Origin: Grimontia marina
GTDB lineage: Bacteria > Pseudomonadota > Gammaproteobacteria > Enterobacterales > Vibrionaceae
NCBI RefSeq assembly: GCF_900060185.1
Contig: NZ_FIZY01000020.1
Span: 18,596-82,595, forward strand
DNA length: 64,000 nt
Direction: 5' to 3'
The position numbers and the translations under genes are program-made. Below the pieces are notes generated by a model. It worked only from the letters and a program-made list of their open reading frames with translations. It ran no database searches and had not been told where the DNA came from. Shown here piece by piece: positions 37,263 through 45,639 of this stretch (positions are counted from its first letter, which is position 1; the number at the start of each line of letters is the position of its first letter).

Positions 37263-39002
37263 TCAGTCCTCCTGACTAAACAGAGCTTCGATAAAGTCTT
37301 CCGCCACAAACGGACGTAAATCGTCAATGCCTTCACCCACACCGATAAAACGGATTGGGATGTTGAATTGGTCAGCCACCGCGAAGATCACGCCACCTTT
37401 CGCCGTCCCATCCAACTTGGTCAGGGTGATACCGGAAAGCGGTGCGATGTCGTTAAACAGACGCGCCTGACTGATCGCATTTTGGCCTGTGCCTGCATCG
37501 ATGGTCAGCATGATTTCATGCGGCGCATTCTCGTCGAGCTTTTTCATCACGCGGACGATTTTCTTCAGCTCTTCCATCAGGTTAGCTTTGTTTTGCAGAC
37601 GACCCGCGGTATCGGCAATCACCACATCCACATTACGTGCTTTTGCAGCTTCAATCGCGTCATAGATCACTGATGCACTGTCAGCACCTGTGTGCTGTGC
37701 AATCACGGGAACATTATTACGATCGCCCCATACTTGCAGCTGTTCGACTGCGGCTGCGCGGAAAGTGTCACCTGCAGCCAGCATGACTGACTTACCCTGC
37801 TGCTGGAATTGCTTGGCAAGTTTACCGATGGTGGTGGTTTTACCCACACCATTTACGCCAACCATCAAGATGACGAATGGACCATCTTTTTTCTCAACGT
37901 CCAGTGGCTTTTCCACCTTACTCAGGATGTCTGCCATTTCTTGCTTGAGGCTGCCGTAAAGCGCTTCACCGTCTTTTAACTCTTTGCGAGACGCTTTGTA
38001 AGTGAGGCTGTCGATGATCTTGGTAGTGGTGTCCATACCCACATCAGCAATCAGTAACTGCTCTTCGAGCTCTTCAAAAAGCTCATCGTCAATTTTCTTA
38101 CCGCTGAACAGGCCAAAGAAACCTGCGCCCAGATTGACTTTGGTTTTCTGAAGACCACGTTTCAGGCGCGCAAAGAAACCTTCTTTTTTCGGTTTTTCCT
38201 GCTCAGCCTGAGCCGCTTGCTCCGCTGCAAGACGCGCTTCTTCCTCGGCTTGTGCTTTTGCTTCAGCTTCTGCCGCTAAACGGGCTTCTTCTTCCGCCTG
38301 CGCTTTCGCTTCGGCTTCTGCGGCTAAACGAGCTGCTTCTTCTGCCTGTGCTTTCGCCTCAGCTTCTGCTGCTAAACGAGCTTGTTCTTCTGCCTGCACT
38401 TTTGCTTCAGCTTCTGCGGCTAAACGAGCTTGTTCTTCCGCCTGCGCTTTCGCTTCGGCTTCTGCCGCTAAGCGAGCTTGTTCTTCTGCCTGCGCTTTTG
38501 CTTCAGCTTCTGCGGCTAAACGAGCTTGTTCTTCCGCCTGCGCTTTGGCTTCTGCTTCTGCCGCTAAACGAGCCTGTTCTTCCGCCTGCGCTTTGGCTTC
38601 TGCTTCTGCCGCTAAACGAGCCTGTTCTTCGGCTTGCGCTTTGGCTTCAGCTTCTACTGCTAAGCGAGCCTGTTCTTCCGCCTGCGCTTTGGCTTCAGCT
38701 TCTACTGCTAAGCGAGCCTGTTCTTCCGCCTGCGCTTTGGCTTCAGCTTCTGCCGCTAAGCGAGCTTGTTCTTCCGCCTGCGCTTTGGCTTCAGCTTCTG
38801 CTGCTAAGCGAGCTTGTTCTTCGGCTTGCTCTTTCGCTTCTGCTTCCGCCGCTAAACGGGCTTGTTCTTCCGCTTGCGCCTTCGCTTCTGCTTCCGCCGC
38901 TAAGCGCGCTTCTTCTGCGGCTTTTTGCTGAGCATCTTGTTCGTCATTTTTTCGGCCGAAACCCAGCCAGGACATAAATCCGCGTTTCTTTTTTTCTGCC
39001 AT
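37263..39002 (-). CDS. ftsY: Signal recognition particle receptor FtsY with long repeat-rich N-domain
   Basis: FtsY docks ribosome-SRP complexes at the inner membrane. The 579-residue protein has the usual C-terminal NG domain (about 285-579) with GVNGVGKTTTIGKLA, DTAGRLQNK and TKLDGTAKGG GTPase motifs. The N-terminal acidic domain is unusual: after residue 31 the 16-residue unit ARLAAEAEAKAQAEEQ occurs about 14 times with few substitutions, ending near residue 260. The N-terminal MAEKKKRGFMSWLGFGRK is a plausible membrane-targeting amphipathic helix. ATG 39002 is preferred over TTG 39008 because AGGA lies eight bases upstream. Confidence 0.96.
   Translation of the reverse strand: MAEKKKRGFMSWLGFGRKNDEQDAQQKAAEEARLAAEAEAKAQAEEQARLAAEAEAKEQAEEQARLAAEAEAKAQAEEQARLAAEAEAKAQAEEQARLAVEAEAKAQAEEQARLAVEAEAKAQAEEQARLAAEAEAKAQAEEQARLAAEAEAKAQAEEQARLAAEAEAKAQAEEQARLAAEAEAKAQAEEQARLAAEAEAKVQAEEQARLAAEAEAKAQAEEAARLAAEAEAKAQAEEEARLAAEAEAKAQAEEEARLAAEQAAQAEQEKPKKEGFFARLKRGLQKTKVNLGAGFFGLFSGKKIDDELFEELEEQLLIADVGMDTTTKIIDSLTYKASRKELKDGEALYGSLKQEMADILSKVEKPLDVEKKDGPFVILMVGVNGVGKTTTIGKLAKQFQQQGKSVMLAAGDTFRAAAVEQLQVWGDRNNVPVIAQHTGADSASVIYDAIEAAKARNVDVVIADTAGRLQNKANLMEELKKIVRVMKKLDENAPHEIMLTIDAGTGQNAISQARLFNDIAPLSGITLTKLDGTAKGGVIFAVADQFNIPIRFIGVGEGIDDLRPFVAEDFIEALFSQED
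38210..38909. repeat. 48-bp tandem repeats in ftsY
   Basis: About 14 direct copies of a 48-base unit encode the 16-residue repeat of the FtsY N-domain, with a partial fifteenth copy at the left edge. Copies differ mainly at third codon positions, plus Ala/Val, Ala/Glu and Gln/Glu/Ala changes. Such arrays can change copy number by slippage or recombination. Confidence 0.95.
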
Positions 39003-39247
39003 TGGCAAATCCTAAAGCTTGATTGGTACAATCGGCGCGATAACAGCGAGCTGATCTAAAACTGTGAACACTGCGCCTAAGTCAATGCAGTGTGGTAACG
39101 GCGGGTAAATGCATACCTTTTCTCGACGCAGCAACCCCGGCGAAAGTGGCCAAAGCCCTTACGTCGCTAACTGAATAAGATTGGGAAAAATGCAGAGCCA
39201 TTACCGAACGCGTATAGTCTAACACCTTCTTAGCGGTCAAAAAATCT

Positions 39248-39883
39248 ATGGTACGACGTAACCCTAAAAACCCTGCGAACCGAAACACCGGTCGCGGTAA
39301 TGCTTCAGCAGCAAATGCAGGAGGCGGATCGGGATTTGTCCGCATCATCGCCGGCAAGTGGCGTGGTCGCAAATTGCCAGTAAAAAACGTGGAAGGCCTG
39401 CGCCCTACAACAGATCGCGTGAAAGAAACAGTCTTTAACTGGCTGGCAGCAGATCTGTATGAAGCGCGCTGTCTGGATGTGTTCGCCGGCAGTGGCGGTT
39501 TGGGGCTTGAAGCCTTGTCCCGTCAGGCAGAGCAAGTGACACTGCTGGAGCTGGACAAAGGCGCAGCGAGCCAAATCAGTCAGAATCTCAATACGCTGAA
39601 AGCGGATAACGCGACAGTGCACAATACTGATGCATTGTCGTATCTCTCCAATAAAGGGCAGCCGTTTGATGTGGTGTTCATTGACCCGCCGTTTCGTAAT
39701 GACTTGCTGAGTGATGTTATCAGCAAACTTGAGCAGAACGGATGGTTAAGCCACAACGCGCTGATTTACATTGAGGCGGAAAAAGAACTGGGACAACCGG
39801 TTGTGCCAACTCATTGGGACATGATTAAGGAAAAACATGCCGGACAAGTCAGTTTCCGGCTGTATCAAAGAGAGGAAAAATGA
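39248..39883 (+). CDS. rsmD: 16S rRNA (guanine-966-N2)-methyltransferase
   Basis: RsmD methylates G966 of 16S rRNA in the 30S subunit. The 211-residue class I methyltransferase has VRIIAGKWRGRKLPV, LRPTTDRVKETVFNWL, the SAM-binding LDVFAGSGGLGLEALSRQA and the catalytic FIDPPF. The first 28 residues are basic and Asn/Gly-rich and probably disordered. It is divergent from ftsY, and its stop overlaps the start of yhhL by 4 bases. Confidence 0.96.
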   Translation: MVRRNPKNPANRNTGRGNASAANAGGGSGFVRIIAGKWRGRKLPVKNVEGLRPTTDRVKETVFNWLAADLYEARCLDVFAGSGGLGLEALSRQAEQVTLLELDKGAASQISQNLNTLKADNATVHNTDALSYLSNKGQPFDVVFIDPPFRNDLLSDVISKLEQNGWLSHNALIYIEAEKELGQPVVPTHWDMIKEKHAGQVSFRLYQREEK

Positions 39884-40164
39884 AAGCACTCATCCTGTTA
39901 GCAAAAGCGGCCATCGGCTTTGTCTGGTTTGTTCTGTTCGCCAATATCGTGCATCCGTTCCCGGGTGTGGCAGCGATGGCGCTATACATCATGACCGCTT
40001 TCCTGTTCTGTATGCACGGCCTGCAAATGCTGATCTTCATCGGTGCCTTCGGCGACAAGATCAACATGACGAAATGGGAGAAGTGGTCGATCCTATTTTT
40101 CGGGATCTTTGCTCTGCTCGATATTCGCCGCAAGTACATGGTTGGCGACAACGTGAAAGAATAA
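39880..40164 (+). CDS. yhhL: DUF1145 family inner-membrane protein
   Basis: The 94-residue protein has three hydrophobic segments (about 5-22, 28-52 and 68-82) and a short basic C-terminus (DIRRKYMVGD). It matches the DUF1145 family, represented by E. coli YhhL, which also follows rsmD. The ATGA overlap with rsmD indicates coupled translation. No function is known. Confidence 0.9.
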   Translation: MKALILLAKAAIGFVWFVLFANIVHPFPGVAAMALYIMTAFLFCMHGLQMLIFIGAFGDKINMTKWEKWSILFFGIFALLDIRRKYMVGDNVKE

Positions 40165-40170
40165 GATGAA

Positions 40171-40195
40171 AAAGGCCTCAGTAGAGGCCTTTTTT
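40171..40195. terminator. Bidirectional terminator after yhhL
   Basis: AAAGGCCTC (40171-40179) pairs with GAGGCCTTT (40184-40192) with T runs on both strands. It also serves the convergent YecH-family gene. Confidence 0.85.
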
Positions 40196-40213
40196 ACGTC
40201 AGTTCACCGCAGT

Positions 40214-40450
40214 TCAGTGATTGCAGACCCGCGCTTCATTGACTGAAATCGCGCCCATGTCTTCAAAGATTTTTTTGCGACGACGTAGAAACTCCAGCAC
40301 TTCGCTGAAAGAGAGCCCTTGTTGGCTGCAGGTATGAAAACGCGCACTCGCGCCCCATTGACCATCGACCCAATGAGTCAGCGCCTGTTCGGACATTGGC
40401 TGTTGCTTAAGATGATTCAGGATCTCATGCACATGAATTGATGCAGGCAT
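40214..40450 (-). CDS. YecH family metal-binding protein
   Basis: The 78-residue protein has the YecH/DUF2492 features: an early HVHEILNHL, the conserved ARFHTCSQQGLSFSEVLEFLRRR block and a C-terminal RVCNH. Histidines and cysteines at those places are likely metal ligands. A biological role has not been established. It appears to be a single gene. Confidence 0.85.
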   Translation of the reverse strand: MPASIHVHEILNHLKQQPMSEQALTHWVDGQWGASARFHTCSQQGLSFSEVLEFLRRRKKIFEDMGAISVNEARVCNH

Positions 40451-40547
40451 GTTGGTTCCACGCTATTAGAAGTTGCGCATATAGAAACACAGCCTCAGGC
40501 GGCAATTCTTGATATAGAGCAAAGCTTAATCAGCTTTCAATCAGTAC

Positions 40548-40859
40548 TCAGCGCTCGCTGCGTGGTGTGCTGCACTGCCAGCAAATCTCAAAGCTGCCGC
40601 CATTTTCCTCACCACAGACGTGACAAAACCAGACTTGCTCGGCCTGTGCTTCGTAGTCATTGAGGGCTTGACGTGCTTGTTGCTCGCGCATGGCATCCAC
40701 CCAAAGCGTCACTGCAATAGCATCAGAAGGGAGCTCACCAGTCGCACTGGAAAGGGATTCTCCTTTCAACACCACCTCAATGCCTATGCTTTCCAGCATG
40801 CCTTTAAGGCTGTGCGCCTCCAGTGAATTGCTCGCACTATACACCTGAACCCAAGACAT
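40548..40859 (-). CDS. DUF2007-type protein with zinc ribbon
   Basis: The 103-residue protein begins with a DUF2007 (putative signal-transducing) ferredoxin-like domain: VQVYSASNSLEAHSLKGMLES then VVLKGESLSS and VTLWVDAMREQQARQAL. It ends with a four-cysteine zinc ribbon, WFCHVCGEENGGSFEICWQC. It lies 9 bases after the YhhN-like gene on the same strand, so they are probably co-transcribed. The function is unknown. Confidence 0.85.
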   Translation of the reverse strand: MSWVQVYSASNSLEAHSLKGMLESIGIEVVLKGESLSSATGELPSDAIAVTLWVDAMREQQARQALNDYEAQAEQVWFCHVCGEENGGSFEICWQCSTPRSER

Positions 40860-40868
40860 CTTTGCCTC

Positions 40869-41492
40869 CTACGACAATATGGAGAGCGTGATCAGCCCTT
40901 GCGCGCAAAAGTAAGTGCTCATGATGAGTAGCACTGAGGTTTTGAAAGGGCCTTTGAAACGGTCAAACGCCAATACAGTGTCAGACACCATAAACAGCAA
41001 TGCACCACCGAAAGCATGTGCCGCGACCTGCGTTTGGGCATTCATCCAGAATTCCCCTGCGCCCCAGGCCATTTGGGCAATCACCGCTATGTATAGCCCA
41101 ACAGGAATGAGCAAAGGACCAAGGTTGGGAAGAAGAAGCAGGAAGACGATGACGCTCGCGGCGCCAATCAAAGAAGGCAGCCACCAGACCATTGGGCCTT
41201 CAAACTGCTGCCAGAAAGCCACGCTGTAGAGAATGTGCGCCACCAGAAAACTCAATAAGCCCAGAATAAACCGGTCTTTTGGCAACATCAGGAAAATATC
41301 GCCGACCAGAGAGAAGGCCAGCCCGGCAAGGATCAGGTAGGTATAGCTGTTCGCTTCACCGCCCATCATGCCAATCAACATCATCAAGGCGATCGTCAGG
41401 GGCTTGAACAGATAAAACTGCCATTGAGGCCCTTTATACGCGGCATTGATGTGTAGTAGGCCTGAAAAGCAGACGGCAACCCAACTCAACAT
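40869..41492 (-). CDS. yhhN: YhhN family membrane protein (lysoplasmalogenase-like)
   Basis: The 207-residue protein has about seven to eight membrane helices and the YhhN/TMEM86 signature LAGLAFSLVGDIFLMLP with conserved acidic residues, HILYSVAFW, and GALLFMVSDTVLAFDRF. Animal TMEM86B hydrolyses lysoplasmalogen; whether the bacterial branch does is not known. It is the first gene of a pair with the zinc-ribbon protein. Confidence 0.9.
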   Translation of the reverse strand: MLSWVAVCFSGLLHINAAYKGPQWQFYLFKPLTIALMMLIGMMGGEANSYTYLILAGLAFSLVGDIFLMLPKDRFILGLLSFLVAHILYSVAFWQQFEGPMVWWLPSLIGAASVIVFLLLLPNLGPLLIPVGLYIAVIAQMAWGAGEFWMNAQTQVAAHAFGGALLFMVSDTVLAFDRFKGPFKTSVLLIMSTYFCAQGLITLSILS

Positions 41493-41650
41493 GATTTATT
41501 CCCTTAAATTGCGAGCCAACCAAGTCTAGAGATGCAGGATTTATTGTCCACCGCACACGTCTCAGAAAGCGAACAAGGCATCAAAAGCACTTTTATATCC
41601 GCAGCAAGGGTAAGTGTTTACATATAACTTTCAGTCTCGATTAAAAGAAA

Positions 41651-41672
41651 AAGGCACGGAAAACCGTGCCTT
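41651..41672 (-). terminator. Terminator after the DUF4145 gene
   Basis: AAGGCACGG (41651-41659) pairs with CCGTGCCTT (41664-41672) around AAAA; the leftward transcript continues into a U-rich stretch. Confidence 0.8.
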
Positions 41673-41689
41673 AGTCAATCATGCGGCCG

Positions 41690-42052
41690 TTACTGCCCGA
41701 CGATATGTCGCCAGTTTTCGATATAAAACCAGACCGCTCCCGCTGTCACGGCGAAGATCAGGAACAGGGCAATACGCCAGATAGTGCGGCTGCTGCGGGG
41801 AAGTAACTCTTTCTCACACTGTTTACATGCTCTCATGAATCCGCGCATGTCATCCACTTCGTAGCCATCTTCATGCACGGCTTTGTTGCGAATGGTGGCG
41901 ATGAAGCGAAGCTTGGCAATCACATCATGCGGCAACCGTTCCTGACAGCTGCTCACCAATTCATGCAATCCACGACCTTCTGCGTGGTAGTGTTCTTTGA
42001 GGAGCCGTTCCAGACGCCGACTCTGTCTCACGACAATGGCAATTTCATCCAT
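41690..42052 (-). CDS. DUF4145-containing membrane protein
   Basis: The 120-residue protein has an N-terminal helical domain with RRLERLLKEHYHAEGRGLHELV and the DUF4145/HEPN-like piece LRFIATIRNKAVHE, followed by one membrane helix at about 90-110 (IWRIALFLIFAVTAGAVWFYI). RNKAVHE resembles the R-x4-6-H motif of HEPN ribonucleases, but toxicity or nuclease activity is only a possibility and there is no adjacent antitoxin candidate. It is monocistronic with its own terminator. Confidence 0.75.
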   Translation of the reverse strand: MDEIAIVVRQSRRLERLLKEHYHAEGRGLHELVSSCQERLPHDVIAKLRFIATIRNKAVHEDGYEVDDMRGFMRACKQCEKELLPRSSRTIWRIALFLIFAVTAGAVWFYIENWRHIVGQ

Positions 42053-42265
42053 GCAGGCCTCCTTTCAGTAGATAGTGCACCTCATATCATTAGCTTACGT
42101 CATAACACTAAAAGTGAGAATGCACTTTAACTTTGTTTACATTAGCGCCAATGCTGAGCAGGATAAGTGGAGTGGATCACGAAATTTCTGCTCATCAGGT
42201 TTGCGAAATGGGTCTGTGAAGTAGACTCATTGCCGACCGATAATGGCCGGATAAAGGAGAACACC

Positions 42266-42601
42266 GTGCCGATTTCTGTGATATTGCTCGTAGGCGCCCT
42301 CGCGGTGATCGCTGGTGTTTATTTTGTACTGACCATGCAAAAGCACATGCTGGGCCAAGGGGCGGAAGAGCGCTCCATTGATATCCGCATTCTCGACAAG
42401 CAATCTGTCGCCATTCCCGACCCGCAACAGCATGAAGATCCGGAAGAGTACTGGATCTATGTCGAACCGATGGAAGGCGGACCAAAACGGGAATTTCAGG
42501 TGGGTATTCACTATTACCATGCCCTACAACCCGGTGATTGTGGCACCCTGACTTATCGCGGCGTTGAATTTATCCACTTCGCGAAGCTACAGCGCCACTA
42601 G
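42266..42601 (+). CDS. yhhM: DUF2500 family protein
   Basis: The GTG at 42266 follows AGGAGA and gives a 111-residue protein with an N-terminal membrane anchor (ISVILLVGALAVIAGVYFVL) and a cytoplasmic beta-rich domain ending in GDCGTLTYRGVEFIHFAK, the DUF2500 pattern seen in E. coli YhhM (119 residues). yhhL, yhhM and yhhN are neighbours in E. coli too. The function is unknown. Confidence 0.85.
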   Translation: MPISVILLVGALAVIAGVYFVLTMQKHMLGQGAEERSIDIRILDKQSVAIPDPQQHEDPEEYWIYVEPMEGGPKREFQVGIHYYHALQPGDCGTLTYRGVEFIHFAKLQRH

Positions 42602-42626
42602 GGTCTGTTGACCCCAAAGCACTTAT

Positions 42627-43697
42627 TCATGGCACCAGCCATGACGTAAAACGCGACTTCGACAATCCCACACTGGCCATGTAAGACAACACGAACACGG
42701 CCAGTGTCACCAAGGGGATGGTCAGCCATGTCATTCCCGGCGTGAACGCCAACTCCCTCACAGGCCAGAGAAAGATGGGATGCACCAGATAAATCCCCAG
42801 CGAATGACGGCTAACCGCCGCGACCTTTCGCTGCATAGGCTCAGATACCCGCTCCGCCCAATGTTGGCAAAGCCCGAATACCATCGCAGCAATCAATACC
42901 GTGTTCAGGGTTTTATAGGAAAACCATCCCGCACTTGTGTATCGGTTACTTGAGACGCTTTCAGAAATGGCGGTGTACTCGGTTGCCACCAGCGCCGAGA
43001 TGCCGATAAACAGCAGCCACTTCAACGGCAGTTTGCTTTGGTGCAACACATAACCCAGCAGCAAATAGCCGCCATAAAGCACCAAGTCTTCCACCAGCCC
43101 CAGCGATATACCGGCAAGCCGCGCTGCGCTCAGGACGAACCAAGACCCCAACAACGCATAAAAGAGCCCGGGATCATCCCGTTGGGCAACAGGACGCAAT
43201 ATCGGCACTAAGAGGTAAAGCGGAATAAAGTAATAGAAAAAACCCAAGTGATAGTAAGTTTCTTCGGTTGGAAAAAAGGTTAACCGCTGTACAGTTTCCG
43301 TCCAATTTACATTTTGTAACGAAATCCCGGCCAATACCGCGTAAAAAACCGACCATGCAACAAACGGTACGAACACTTTCATAACCCGTCGACGGACAAA
43401 GTATCCCGGCGAAAATGGACGGGTGTCTGAAAGTAATAATGCACCGGTGATCATAATAAAAACCGGGACAGCCCAGCGACTTGCGCCATTAATAGCTATC
43501 GCTGAAACCCAGTCGCCTTGCTGGATTTCGCCCATCAGGTAGCGATAAGGCCCCAACACATGAATGGCGATCACTGCCACTGCGGCGACCACCCGCAACA
43601 GCTCGATATAAAAGACTTTTTTCTGGGTTTGGCTGTTCAAACTTTGCGTTCTCTCTGCATGTTTCACTTCCACACTAACCGCCGGCGACATTTTCAT
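42627..43697 (-). CDS. Acyltransferase 3 family membrane protein
   Basis: The 356-residue polytopic protein has ten hydrophobic segments and the acyltransferase-3 signatures FYIELLRVVAAVAVIAIHV (helix 1 with the conserved R and H), SRWAVPVFIMITGALLL, FVRRRVMKVFVPFVAWSVFY, YHLGFFYYFIPLYLL and a late SLGIYLVHPIFLW. Such proteins O-acetylate or succinylate surface polysaccharides or periplasmic sugars. No polysaccharide locus is adjacent, so the substrate is unknown. ATG 43697 or 43691 is the start. Confidence 0.85.
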   Translation of the reverse strand: MKMSPAVSVEVKHAERTQSLNSQTQKKVFYIELLRVVAAVAVIAIHVLGPYRYLMGEIQQGDWVSAIAINGASRWAVPVFIMITGALLLSDTRPFSPGYFVRRRVMKVFVPFVAWSVFYAVLAGISLQNVNWTETVQRLTFFPTEETYYHLGFFYYFIPLYLLVPILRPVAQRDDPGLFYALLGSWFVLSAARLAGISLGLVEDLVLYGGYLLLGYVLHQSKLPLKWLLFIGISALVATEYTAISESVSSNRYTSAGWFSYKTLNTVLIAAMVFGLCQHWAERVSEPMQRKVAAVSRHSLGIYLVHPIFLWPVRELAFTPGMTWLTIPLVTLAVFVLSYMASVGLSKSRFTSWLVP

Positions 43698-43863
43698 CAA
43701 TCCGGACACAAAACAAACAATATTAACCACCAATTGTTAATTGTTTATTAATTTTTATTCCTGCAAAAGTAATTATTGATAGCATCAAGTATTGAAAAAT
43801 GGCATTTTTATGACCTAGGATGCTTTTCAATTAAATGGACCGTTGTATGACATGGAGGATCTG

Positions 43864-45465
43864 ATGCAGTCATCAGCTTCGCAACAACAATCTGGCGGGA
43901 AGCCGAACAAGTCGTTTTTTTCCCGTTTTCTCGATACCGTCGAATTCCTCGGTAACCTTCTTCCTCACCCGGTAACCCTGTTTGCCATTCTGTGTGTGAT
44001 CATTTTCTTTGCATCGGGTATCGCCGGCTATTTTGGCCTTTCCGTCGCTGACCCTCGTCCGGAAGGTGCAGCAGGCCGAGCTGCCGATGGCATGATTTAC
44101 GTCAACAGCCTGCTAAATGCCGAAGGCGTGCAACTTATCGTTACCAACCTGGTGAAAAACTTCACCGGCTTTGCGCCACTGGGTACCGTGCTGGTTGCCA
44201 TGATGGGTGTGGCGGTTGCTGAGCACTCAGGCCTGCTGTCTGCCACCATGCGTTCTATGGTGATGGGCGCCTCTCGCCGTATGGTCACACTGACCGTGGT
44301 ATTCGCAGGTATCATCTCTAACACCGCTTCTGAGCTTGGCTATGTGGTACTGATCCCACTGGCAGCGATGATCTTCCACTCTTTGGGTCGTCACCCACTG
44401 GCGGGTCTGGCTGCAGCATTTGCGGGCGTATCCGGCGGCTATTCAGCGAACCTGCTACTGGGTACGGTTGACCCGCTGCTGTCAGGCATCACTGAAACCT
44501 CGGCACAGATGATTGACCCAACTTACACGGTTGGCCCTGAAGCAAACTGGTACTTCATGTTTGCCTCCACCTTCCTGATCACCATTCTGGGTGCCTTGGT
44601 GACTGAGAAAATCGTTGAGCCGAAACTGGGCAAATACGACCAATCGATGGCAGCGGAAGATTTCGAGGCCAAAGAAGCGGGCAAAGTGACTGCGATTGAG
44701 AAGCGCGGTATGCGTAATGCAGGTATCGCTGCACTGGCAGTATCAGCCGTGCTGGCGCTGACCATCGTGCCTGAGTGGGGCATCCTGCGTCACCCGGAAA
44801 CCGGTGAAGTGGCAGGCTCTCCGTTCCTGAAAGGTATCGTGGCCTTCATCCTGGTGTTCTTTGCGATTCCTGGTTTTGTTTACGGTAAGACTGTCGGTAC
44901 CATGAAGAACGACCGCGACGTGATTGATGCGATGGCGAAATCCATCAGCGCCATGGGTCTGTACATCGTACTGGTGTTCTTCGCGGCGCAATTCGTTGCT
45001 CTGTTCAAATGGACCAACTTTGGTCAGGTGATTGCAGTCGGTGGTGCAGACTTCCTGCAAAGCATCGGTCTGACAGGCCCAATGCTGTTCTTCGCCTTCA
45101 TCATTATGTGCGGCATCATCAACCTGACTCTAGGTTCGGCGTCAGCACAATGGGCAGTTACCGCGCCAATCTTCGTCCCTATGCTGATGCTGGTTGGCTA
45201 CGCGCCGGAGACTATTCAGGCGGCTTACCGTATCGGTGACTCAGTGACCAACCTTATCACCCCGATGATGAGTTACTTCGGCCTGATTCTGGCAGTTGCA
45301 GCAAGATATAAGCGTGACCTGGGTATCGGCACTTTGATTGCCACCATGCTGCCATACACACTGGTGTTCCTGGCGGGCTGGAGCGTGTTCTTCTACCTGT
45401 GGGTATTCGTGGCAGGCTTCCCAGTCGGTCCGGGCGCTGAGACCTATTTCAACTTCCAGCAGTAA
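43864..45465 (+). CDS. abgT: AbgT family transporter
   Basis: The 533-residue membrane protein belongs to the AbgT/MtrF family, whose members import p-aminobenzoyl-glutamate or export sulfonamides. Landmarks are LDTVEFLGNLLPHPVTLFAIL near the N-terminus, GFAPLGTVLVAMMGVAVAEHSG, SNTASELGYVVLIPLAAMIF, GYSANLLLGTVDPLLSGIT and LGSASAQWAVTAPIFVPM with DSVTNLITPMMSYFG. The ATG at 43864 is preceded by GGAGG; in-frame TTG 43843 and ATG 43852 are less likely. No abgAB peptidase genes are adjacent. Confidence 0.93.
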   Translation: MQSSASQQQSGGKPNKSFFSRFLDTVEFLGNLLPHPVTLFAILCVIIFFASGIAGYFGLSVADPRPEGAAGRAADGMIYVNSLLNAEGVQLIVTNLVKNFTGFAPLGTVLVAMMGVAVAEHSGLLSATMRSMVMGASRRMVTLTVVFAGIISNTASELGYVVLIPLAAMIFHSLGRHPLAGLAAAFAGVSGGYSANLLLGTVDPLLSGITETSAQMIDPTYTVGPEANWYFMFASTFLITILGALVTEKIVEPKLGKYDQSMAAEDFEAKEAGKVTAIEKRGMRNAGIAALAVSAVLALTIVPEWGILRHPETGEVAGSPFLKGIVAFILVFFAIPGFVYGKTVGTMKNDRDVIDAMAKSISAMGLYIVLVFFAAQFVALFKWTNFGQVIAVGGADFLQSIGLTGPMLFFAFIIMCGIINLTLGSASAQWAVTAPIFVPMLMLVGYAPETIQAAYRIGDSVTNLITPMMSYFGLILAVAARYKRDLGIGTLIATMLPYTLVFLAGWSVFFYLWVFVAGFPVGPGAETYFNFQQ

Positions 45466-45484
45466 GAGTGAAACTCTCCTCCCT

Positions 45485-45513
45485 AAACAGCCGGTCTTGA
45501 CCGGCTGTTTTTC
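45485..45513 (+). terminator. Terminator after abgT
   Basis: AACAGCCGG (45486-45494) pairs with CCGGCTGTT (45501-45509), followed by a T run. Confidence 0.85.
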
Positions 45514-45639
45514 TTTTACGTTATGCGTGACGTTTCAGCCACTGATAGAATCCTTTAATAACCTGAGTGAAAACGCCATAAACTCGGGTCTGTTTGCCAT
45601 TAAGTGATATGCTAATAAGAAAACAACGCCGGATTCCAC

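Noticed and set aside
38252..38977. Long open frames on the + strand opposite ftsY, rich in Leu or in Ala/Ser
   Set aside because: They are antisense shadows of the 48-base tandem repeats in ftsY; the repeat keeps all frames free of stops. No start signal or family supports them.
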